From the NCBI RefSeq assembly GCF_002215495.1, contig NZ_CP021378.1:2480764-2544763 (forward strand): DNA of 64,000 bases. Reading direction: 5' to 3'. This DNA comes from Porphyrobacter sp. CACIAM 03H1. GTDB lineage: Bacteria > Pseudomonadota > Alphaproteobacteria > Sphingomonadales > Sphingomonadaceae. The position numbers and the translations under genes were made by a program. A model generated the notes under the pieces. It saw only the letters and a program-made list of their open reading frames with translations. It was not told where the DNA came from and did not search any database. The first letter of the stretch is position 1. The number at the start of each line of letters is the position of its first letter. This document shows, piece by piece, positions 58,039 through 64,000 of the stretch.

Positions 58039-60003
58039 ATGTCCAGCATGGTCCGTAAGCTTGTGATTTCCCCGCGGATATGTGCTGTGGCTCTGGCGAT
58101 GGGTGTGGGGGCCGCGATGGCCGCACCCGCGGCGGCGCAAGGATGGGGCGCGGGCAGCGATCTCGTCGCCCGCCAGCCTGGCGCGGTGGACGCCGCGATT
58201 GCCCGCTGGGAGACCTTGCAGGCCAGCCGCACCCACACTTTCGCCGACTATGCCGGCTTCGTCCTCGCATGGCCGACTTTCCCGCGCACCGACATCCTGC
58301 GCCTGCGGGCCGAGGCCGCGCTCGAGAACGAGGCCCCGCCGCAGACCGATCTGCTGCGCTATTTCGACGCCAATCCGCCGCTCACCAACCCGGCACGCGC
58401 GCGTTATGCGCTCGCGCTGGCCGCGGTGCAGCGCCCCGAGGCCCTGGCCGAGGCTCGCCGCGCCTGGCGCGGGGGGCAGATGAGCGATCCGGTCGAGCTC
58501 TATCTGTCCGGCCTCTACGGCGCGCAGTTCACGCCCGAGGACCACGCGGTGCGGATCGATGCGCTGCTGTGGCAGGGCAAGGCCGACGCCGCCTCGCGCC
58601 AGCTGATGAACCTCGCCGAAAGCGAGCGGCCGATGGCGCTCGCGCGGCTGTCTCTGCTGCGCGGCGCGCGGCCGGAAAGCGCGGGGATCGCGGTCCCCGC
58701 CGGGGCCGGAGCCGATCCGGGCTATGTCTTCAACATGGTCAAGTTCCTGCGCGGCAGCGGCCAGAGTTACGAGGCCGCGCGGGTCTTCACCAGCCGCCCC
58801 GATTTCGTGCGGCCGGCGGTCGATCCCGAGGCCTTCGTGGGCGAACTGCTGCGCCTTGCCGGCGATGTCGGCGCGCGCGACGCGGCGAACATCGCCAGCC
58901 GCACCGCCGATCTCTTCGCGCCGGGTACCGACCTGTCGGCGACCAGCTTCACCCTGCGCGACCGGCTGACCGACCTGATGTGGCTCGGCGGGACGAAGGC
59001 GCTGTGGGACCTCGGCGACGGCGCGACGGCTGCGCCGCTCTTCGCGCGTTACGGCGATGCCGCCAAGACCCCGCTGACCAAGGCCAAGGGCTATTACTGG
59101 GCGGGCCGCGCCGCGCGTCAGGCCGGCGACCAGGCGGGTGCGGCGCGCTGGTTCGAGATGGCCGCGCGCTGGCCCGACTACTACTACGGCCAGCTCGCGC
59201 TGGCGGCGATGGGCCGGCCGATGCCCGCCTTCGCCGGCCTGCCCCAGCCCGCGATGGACGCCTCCGTCCGCGCCGAGTTCGAGGCGAGCCCCGTCGTCAG
59301 GGCGATCCGCGCCCTCGCCAAGAACCGCCGCGACTGGCGCACCGAGCGCCGCTTCTTCGAGGCCCTGGGCGACGAGGCCGACACGCCTGCCGAAATGCTC
59401 ATGGCGGCGATGCTGGCACGCGAGACCGGGCTCGACGAGATGGCCGTGGTGCTCGGCATGAAGGCTGGCGAGAACGGCATCGCCGGGCTCGAGCGGATCG
59501 GTTTTCCGACCGTCTCCACCCCCTCCTTCGTCAATGACTGGACGATGGTCCACGCCATCGCCCGGCAGGAAAGCGAGTTCGACCGCACCCGCGTCTCCCA
59601 TGCCGGGGCGCGGGGCGTGATGCAGCTGATGCCTGGCACCGCGCGCGAACAGGCGGGCAAGCTCGGCATCAATTACCTGGCCGCCGATCTCACCGCGACA
59701 CCACATTACAACATCCAACTGGGCGATGCCTATTTCGCGCGGATGATGAACTACTACGGCGGGGCCTATCCGCTGGCTGTGGGGGCCTACAATGCCGGGC
59801 CGGGCCGCGTGAACGAATGGCTGCGCCGCAACGGCGATCCGCGCACCGGCGCGATCGACTGGGTGACCTGGGTCGAGAAGATCCCCTCGAACTTCGAGAC
59901 GCGCTATTACATCATGCGCGTGATCGGCAATGCGGTGACCTATTCGCACATGTATCCCGAACAGGCGGGCATGCCGCGCACGGTCGACAGCTTCCTGCGC
60001 TGA
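58039..60003 (+). CDS. slt: Soluble lytic murein transglycosylase
   Basis: Cleaves peptidoglycan glycan strands to 1,6-anhydromuropeptides in the periplasm. The 654-residue protein has a signal peptide (to about residue 34, AAPAAAQ) and a long helical superhelical region. The C-terminal SLT domain has catalytic Glu511 in ARQESEFD, then GARGVMQLMPGTAREQA and YPLAVGAYNAGPGRVNEWL. The product of this enzyme is the presumed substrate of the AmpG-like permease at 25.6 kb. The ATG at 58039 has AAGGAG upstream. Confidence 0.94.
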   Translation: MSSMVRKLVISPRICAVALAMGVGAAMAAPAAAQGWGAGSDLVARQPGAVDAAIARWETLQASRTHTFADYAGFVLAWPTFPRTDILRLRAEAALENEAPPQTDLLRYFDANPPLTNPARARYALALAAVQRPEALAEARRAWRGGQMSDPVELYLSGLYGAQFTPEDHAVRIDALLWQGKADAASRQLMNLAESERPMALARLSLLRGARPESAGIAVPAGAGADPGYVFNMVKFLRGSGQSYEAARVFTSRPDFVRPAVDPEAFVGELLRLAGDVGARDAANIASRTADLFAPGTDLSATSFTLRDRLTDLMWLGGTKALWDLGDGATAAPLFARYGDAAKTPLTKAKGYYWAGRAARQAGDQAGAARWFEMAARWPDYYYGQLALAAMGRPMPAFAGLPQPAMDASVRAEFEASPVVRAIRALAKNRRDWRTERRFFEALGDEADTPAEMLMAAMLARETGLDEMAVVLGMKAGENGIAGLERIGFPTVSTPSFVNDWTMVHAIARQESEFDRTRVSHAGARGVMQLMPGTAREQAGKLGINYLAADLTATPHYNIQLGDAYFARMMNYYGGAYPLAVGAYNAGPGRVNEWLRRNGDPRTGAIDWVTWVEKIPSNFETRYYIMRVIGNAVTYSHMYPEQAGMPRTVDSFLR

Positions 60004-60011
60004 TCCCGGCG

Positions 60012-60491
60012 ATGAAACCGGCGGGGCCTCCCATCACGCCAGCGGGCATGGCGGCGCTCAAGGCGCGCTACGACCACCTGCTCGGCACCGAGCGGCCGGC
60101 GATCGTCGAGATCGTCAGCTGGGCGGCAGGGAACGGCGACCGCTCGGAGAACGGCGACTATCTCTACGGCCGCAAGAAGATGCGCGAGATCGACCGCGAA
60201 CTGGCGCATCTCGCCCGCCGGATGAAGGTGCTGAGGGTGGTCGATCCGGCAGCGGCAGTGGACCGGACGCGGGTGTTCTTCGGCGCGCGGGTCGAGATCG
60301 CCGACGAGGACGACAACCGCCAGATCGTCACGCTGGTGGGCGACGACGAACAGGACGCCGCCAAAGGCCGGATCGGCTGGAACGCCCCCCTCGCCCGCGC
60401 GCTGCGGGGCGCAGGCGTCGGCGACCTGCGCACGGTGACGCTCCCCTCGGGCACCCGCGAATGGGAAGTGCTGGCGATCGACTATGACTAG
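60012..60491 (+). CDS. greB: Transcription elongation factor GreB
   Basis: Binds RNA polymerase in the secondary channel and stimulates cleavage of backtracked RNA. The 159-residue protein has a coiled-coil N-terminus, and the acidic loop equivalent lies near GDRSENGDYLYGRKKMREIDRE. The C-terminal FKBP-like domain contains RVFFGARVEIADEDD and VTLPSGTREWEVLAI. The two acidic tip residues fit within GDRSENGDY. The ATG at 60012 follows slt by eight bases. GreB rather than GreA is suggested by the YLYGRKK-x-x-R-EIDR element. Confidence 0.9.
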   Translation: MKPAGPPITPAGMAALKARYDHLLGTERPAIVEIVSWAAGNGDRSENGDYLYGRKKMREIDRELAHLARRMKVLRVVDPAAAVDRTRVFFGARVEIADEDDNRQIVTLVGDDEQDAAKGRIGWNAPLARALRGAGVGDLRTVTLPSGTREWEVLAIDYD

Positions 60492-60960
60492 GTCCCTCGC
60501 CCTGCTGCCGCTGCTTGCGCTCGCCGCCCCGCTTGCCGCGCGCGAGAGTCTCGGCGTCTATGAGAGCTGGGCCGCGTTCCGCGATCCGAGTCCGCAGCGA
60601 TGCTATGCCATCGCCAAGGCGGAAGGAAAGCCGCCCGCGCCCGCCTATGCCACGATCTCGCACTGGCCGGAGCGCAAGGTGCGGGGGAGCGTGCATATCG
60701 TGCTCTCCCGCGAGGCGGCGGCCAGGGGACCGGTGCGGCTCGCGGTGGGAGACAAGCGTTTCGACCTTGTCGCCAAGGGCCGCAATGCCTGGGCGGCGGA
60801 TTCGCGGGGTGATGCGGCGATCGTCGCCGCGCTGCGCTCGGCCAGCCGGATGAGCGTTACGGCGACCGGCGCGAAGGGCGGAAGTTTCACCGACCGCTAC
60901 ACCCTCGCGGGCGCCGCCACCGCCATCGATGCTGCCACCGTAGGCTGCGCCAAGCGCTGA
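60484..60960 (+). CDS. Exported IalB-like hypothetical protein
   Basis: A 158-residue exported protein: signal peptide to about residue 20 (LAAPLAAR), then two Cys (QRCYAI near residue 40 and VGCAKR at the end), likely a disulfide. The overall pattern W...C...V...L resembles the invasion-associated locus B (IalB) family. The family match is from memory and weak. It overlaps the greB stop by eight bases and is probably co-transcribed. Confidence 0.6.
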   Translation: MTRSLALLPLLALAAPLAARESLGVYESWAAFRDPSPQRCYAIAKAEGKPPAPAYATISHWPERKVRGSVHIVLSREAAARGPVRLAVGDKRFDLVAKGRNAWAADSRGDAAIVAALRSASRMSVTATGAKGGSFTDRYTLAGAATAIDAATVGCAKR

Positions 60961-61000
60961 CTGGTCAAACCGCCGCTTCCCCACTATATGGCCGCCACCC

Positions 61001-62260
61001 ATGGCCGATACCGCACTCATGACCATCCCGGGCCTCGTCGACCCGGTGCCCGCCGCGCGCGACATCACGCCGCGCGCCGACGGGCGCGTCGACCTGATCG
61101 GCCTTCCCCGCCCGCGCATCCGCGAGCTGTTCGAGGAAGCCGGCCTTGATGCCAAGGCGGCGAAGCTGCGCGCCAAGCAGGTGTTCCACTGGCTCTACCA
61201 CCGCGGCGTCACCGATTTCGAGGCGATGACCGACATCGCCAAGCCGATGCGCCCGTGGCTGGCGGAGCGTTTCGTGATCGGCCGCCCCGATGTGGTCGAG
61301 GCACAGCATTCGGTCGACGGCACCCGCAAGTGGCTGCTGCGCACCGCCGACGGCCACGATTTCGAGATGGTCTTCATCCCCGACGAGACCCGCGGCACCT
61401 TGTGCGTCTCCAGCCAGGTCGGCTGCACTCTCACCTGTTCCTTCTGCCACACCGGCACGATGAAGCTCGTCCGCAACCTCACCCCCGGCGAGATCGTCGG
61501 CCAGGTGATGCTCGCCCGCGATGCGCTGGGCGAATGGCCGCGCGGGACGATGGTCTCGGACGCCGACGCCATCGACGAGGATGACGAGGCGGGCCACTAC
61601 ACCGCCGACGGGCGCCTCCTCACCAACATCGTGATGATGGGCATGGGCGAGCCGCTCTACAATTTCGATCACGTGCGCGATGCGCTCAAGCTGGTGATGG
61701 ACGGGGACGGCCTCGCCCTCTCGAAGCGGCGCATCACGCTCTCGACCAGCGGCGTCATCCCGATGATGGAGCGCTGCGGCGAGGAGATCGGGGTGAACCT
61801 TGCCGTCAGCCTCCACGGCGTGCGCAAGGAAGTGCGCGACGAACTGGTGCCGCTCAACAAGAAGTACGGCATCGATCAGCTGCTTCAGGCCTGCGCCGAC
61901 TACCCCGGCGCCTCGAACGCACGCCGCATCACCTTCGAATACGTGATGATCAAGGACAAGAACGACAGCGACGATGACGCGCGCGAGCTTGTCCGCCTTC
62001 TGCGCGAGTACAACCTCCCCGCCAAGGTCAACCTGATCCCGTTCAACCCCTGGCCGGGCGCCGGCTACGAGACCTCGACGCCCGAACGCATCCGGCGCTT
62101 CTCCGAGATCGTGTTCGAAGGCGGCTTCTCGGCGCCGGTGCGAACCCCGCGCGGGCGAGACATCGATGCCGCCTGCGGCCAGCTCAAGACCGCTGCCGAG
62201 AAGAAGTCCCGCGCCCAGCGCGACCGCGAAGCCGCCGCTGCCGCCGCGGCGCGCGATTGA
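61001..62260 (+). CDS. rlmN: 23S rRNA / tRNA dual-specificity adenine-C2-methyltransferase RlmN
   Basis: Radical-SAM enzyme that methylates A2503 of 23S rRNA and A37 of some tRNAs. In the 419-residue protein the iron-sulfur motif is CxxxCxxC with Cys142, Cys146 and Cys149. [15 protein letters not shown] and NLAVSLHG follow. The C-terminus has FNPWPGA and an Ala/Arg-rich tail ([10 protein letters not shown]). Length is in the family range. It lies 40 bases after the IalB-like gene. Confidence 0.96.
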   Translation: MADTALMTIPGLVDPVPAARDITPRADGRVDLIGLPRPRIRELFEEAGLDAKAAKLRAKQVFHWLYHRGVTDFEAMTDIAKPMRPWLAERFVIGRPDVVEAQHSVDGTRKWLLRTADGHDFEMVFIPDETRGTLCVSSQVGCTLTCSFCHTGTMKLVRNLTPGEIVGQVMLARDALGEWPRGTMVSDADAIDEDDEAGHYTADGRLLTNIVMMGMGEPLYNFDHVRDALKLVMDGDGLALSKRRITLSTSGVIPMMERCGEEIGVNLAVSLHGVRKEVRDELVPLNKKYGIDQLLQACADYPGASNARRITFEYVMIKDKNDSDDDARELVRLLREYNLPAKVNLIPFNPWPGAGYETSTPERIRRFSEIVFEGGFSAPVRTPRGRDIDAACGQLKTAAEKKSRAQRDREAAAAAAARD

Positions 62261-62285
62261 CGCTGGCGCCCCGCAGGCGTAGCCT
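62257..62285 (+). promoter_or_regulatory. Candidate promoter of the secreted protein at 62313
   Basis: TTGACG (62257-62262), exactly 17 bases, then TAGCCT (62280-62285), 28 bases before the GTG start. It overlaps the end of rlmN. Confidence 0.5.
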
Positions 62286-62312
62286 CGCGGCGCTTCCACC
62301 CGGAGGATCGCC

Positions 62313-62879
62313 GTGGCCTTTTCCGCTACCCGAATCGCGCTCGCCGCCGGGCTGATGGCCGCCATCGCCGCCCCCATCCCGGCCGAGGCCCAGCTCGGCG
62401 GGCTGTTCAACAGCACCCGCCGCGGTGCCGAGAAGGCCGACAATTGCGGCAAGGGCAAGAAGGGCGACAAGGGCCGGGGCGCGCTTGGCGGGCTGCTCGG
62501 CGGGGCAGTCGACGAACTCGCCCGCAGCGCCGGCCTGCCCTCCTTCCTGCCGGTGCCCGAATTCTCCGACCAGCTCACCGAAAGCATCGCCTGCCGCCTC
62601 GACCCCGAGGAGCAGAAGCAGGCTGCCGAGGCGACCCTCGCGGTCACTCGCACCGACGATGCCGAAGCCCAGCCCGAACTCGGCGCCAGCGCGGAATGGA
62701 CCTCGGCCTCGCGCGCCAATGTCAGCGGCAGCTCGACCGTCACCGGCCGCGACAATGCCGCAGGCCAGCGCGACTGCATCACCGTGACCGACGTCGTCAT
62801 CATCGAGGGCGAGGAAACCCGCGCCGAGAAGCGGATGTGCCGCGCGCCGGGCTCCGCGCGCTATTCGATCGTCGCCTGA
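62313..62879 (+). CDS. Secreted hypothetical protein, first of a two-gene unit
   Basis: A 188-residue protein with a signal peptide (to about residue 27, PIPAEAQ). A Gly-rich segment contains GRGALGGLLGGAVDELA. Three Cys (near residues 44, 93 and 152) and one near the C-terminus may form disulfides. The C-terminal part GQRDCITVTDVVIIEGEETRAEKRMCRAPG looks like a surface-antigen-type domain, but I do not recognise a family. The GTG at 62313 has CGGAGGA upstream. The stop TGA overlaps the next ATG (TGATG), so the two genes are coupled. Confidence 0.7.
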   Translation: MAFSATRIALAAGLMAAIAAPIPAEAQLGGLFNSTRRGAEKADNCGKGKKGDKGRGALGGLLGGAVDELARSAGLPSFLPVPEFSDQLTESIACRLDPEEQKQAAEATLAVTRTDDAEAQPELGASAEWTSASRANVSGSSTVTGRDNAAGQRDCITVTDVVIIEGEETRAEKRMCRAPGSARYSIVA

Positions 62880-63592
62880 TGCGCGCCGGCGGTCGCCCGC
62901 TCGCCGCGCTCGCAGCGCTCGCGCTGCTGACGGGGGCGGCGGCGCCGATGGACCCCGACAATCCGACCTGCCCGGCCGAGCCCGATTTCGGCCCCAAGAC
63001 CGCGATGACCCTCACCCCCGCGGACCGGGGCGGCAAGCGCGTGCTGCTGGCCGAGGGGACGATCGACGCCTCCCTCCCCGAGCGCCTCAAGGCCGCCATC
63101 GAGGCCGACGAGCGGATCGAGGAGGTGTGGCTGCGCTCGCGCGGGGGCAATGCCCGCGCCGGGAACGCGGCGGGCAAGGTGATCCGCTCCTATCGGGGAA
63201 TGCTGACCCGCATCCCTTCCGGCTGGGCCTGCTTTTCGGCCTGCAACTTCGTCTTCATGGGGGGCGACCGCAGGGTCGTCGACGAAGGCGGGGTGTTCAT
63301 GGTCCACATGTTCACCCACACCGGCGATCGCGCGACAATCGACGAGGTGGTGATCGAGGGCAGCAAGGCCACGACCGAATACATCGCCAGCGTCGAGCAG
63401 TCCTCGGCCATGCTGGCGAGCGAGGACAATGATTTCCTCATCCGCATGGGGATCAGCCGCAAGCTGCTGACCGACGTCATGTATCGCCAGCAGGCGGTGA
63501 AGAGCGAGGATAATCCCTCGACGCGCTACTGCCTCAGCCAGGCCGAGGTGCGCGAATACAACGTCATGCCGGTCGAGAAACCGGCGCCCTGA
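62879..63592 (+). CDS. Exported ClpP/crotonase-fold hypothetical protein (COG3904-like)
   Basis: A 237-residue protein with a signal peptide (to about residue 22, TGAAAP). The rest has the ClpP-like pattern VLLAEGTIDASLPERLK...IEEVWLRSRGGNARAG (landmark RSRGGNARAGNAAG). A candidate nucleophile Ser120 lies in WACFSACNFVFMGG, with His143 or His147 in MVHMFTHT. The S-A-C-N-F-V-F-x-G element is typical of the periplasmic COG3904 family, whose role is unknown. Proteolytic activity is inferred only from the fold. It is coupled to the preceding gene. Confidence 0.75.
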   Translation: MRAGGRPLAALAALALLTGAAAPMDPDNPTCPAEPDFGPKTAMTLTPADRGGKRVLLAEGTIDASLPERLKAAIEADERIEEVWLRSRGGNARAGNAAGKVIRSYRGMLTRIPSGWACFSACNFVFMGGDRRVVDEGGVFMVHMFTHTGDRATIDEVVIEGSKATTEYIASVEQSSAMLASEDNDFLIRMGISRKLLTDVMYRQQAVKSEDNPSTRYCLSQAEVREYNVMPVEKPAP

Positions 63593-63600
63593 CGCAGGCA

Positions 63601-64000
63601 TGAGCACCGATCCCGGCACCATCGCCTTCTACCAGGCGCGCGCGCCGCACTATGTGCTGCGCTTCGGCGAGGCCCCGAGCCACCAGCTCGACGCCTTCCT
63701 CGACCGCCTGCCGCCCGGCGCGGCGGTGCTGGAACTGGGCTGCGGCAGCGGACGCGATGCGGCGCGGATGAAGGAGCGCGGCTTCGTGGTCGACGCGACC
63801 GACGCCACGCCCGCGATGGTCGCCAAGGCCAACGAACGCTGGAACCTCGGCGCAAGGATCATGGCTTTCCACGAGCTCGAGGCCGAGGCCGCGTATGCCG
63901 GGGTCTGGGCCCATGCCAGCCTGCTCCATGCCCCGCGCGAGGCCCTGCCGGGAATCCTCGCCCGAATCGACCGCGCGCTGCAACCGGGCGGCTGGTTCTT
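63601..64000 (+). CDS. Class I SAM-dependent methyltransferase (3' end beyond window)
   Basis: ATG at 63601, eight bases after the previous stop, with 133 codons visible before the window ends. The Rossmann core shows motif I VLELGCGSGRDAARM near residue 43, an acidic residue at the end of strand 2 (VDATDATPAMVAKAN) and motif III-like LARIDRALQPGGWFF. Similar proteins are small-molecule or thiol methyltransferases (Tellurite-resistance/UbiE-like). The substrate is unknown. The gene is cut by the window edge, not by mutation. Confidence 0.85.

Overview
The window is GC-rich chromosomal DNA from an alphaproteobacterium. My best placement is Sphingomonadales, near Erythrobacter/Porphyrobacter; this is inferred from gene content, not from a search. 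The supporting evidence is an F0 operon with a separate b' subunit, the CckA and CpdR cell-cycle regulators, a TIGR02300 'FYDLN' protein beside tRNA-Ala and aroA, and SOS boxes of the alphaproteobacterial form GTTC-N7-GTTC. Coding density is very high: no gene-free stretch exceeds 300 bases (the longest are about 285 and 270). I see no insertion sequence, prophage, CRISPR array or rRNA.

Layout. 1-4.8 kb: the 5' end of tRNA-Ala with its promoter, the acidic zinc-ribbon protein, then aroA - small membrane protein - cmk - rpsA. 4.9-7.2 kb: glyoxalase II, a quinone-oxidoreductase-like MDR protein and a convergent flavodoxin-fold reductase. 7.3-10.0 kb (minus): F0 ATP synthase operon atpI-atpB-atpE-atpF'-atpF, with a near-consensus parS site between atpI and atpB. 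10.1-13.9 kb (minus): the YdbH-YnbE-YdbL outer-membrane lipid-transport set. 14.0-16.7 kb: RadC and an SGNH-acyltransferase. 16.7-25.4 kb (plus): purB, then a compact run lapA-like, pyrF, VOC, GNAT, trpF, trpB, trpA, accD, folC. Two palindromic repeats and an AT-rich orphan ORF interrupt the trp part. 25.6-29.9 kb: AmpG-like permease, Rieske oxygenase, RluB-type pseudouridine synthase and RsmD. 29.9-37 kb: a secreted hypothetical protein, SOS-controlled uvrD, a sterol-desaturase-like enzyme, an AspH-like hydroxylase, an RhlE helicase and another secreted hypothetical. 37-44.7 kb: D-2-hydroxyacid dehydrogenase, SapC-family protein, N-formylglutamate amidohydrolase, cpdR, tRNA-Val(GAC), icd, a K+/H+ antiporter and a tiny charged protein. 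44.7-55.9 kb (minus): alaS, recA (SOS box), two tandem DUF4139 proteins, cckA, a DUF2062 protein and smpB. 56-64 kb: a deacylase of the succinylglutamate desuccinylase/aspartoacylase family, dapA, a soluble lytic transglycosylase, greB, rlmN, several secreted hypotheticals including a ClpP-fold protein, and a methyltransferase cut by the window edge.

The content is mostly housekeeping: aromatic amino-acid, pyrimidine and purine synthesis, translation, ATP synthesis, DNA repair and cell-cycle phosphorelay. I found no convincing complete new system. The most notable items are the parS-like site inside the F0 operon, two almost identical SOS operators, an AT-rich ORF inserted between trpB and trpA, a recurring TTGNNN-N17-TAG/TAA promoter signature, and a pair of diverged DUF4139 genes.
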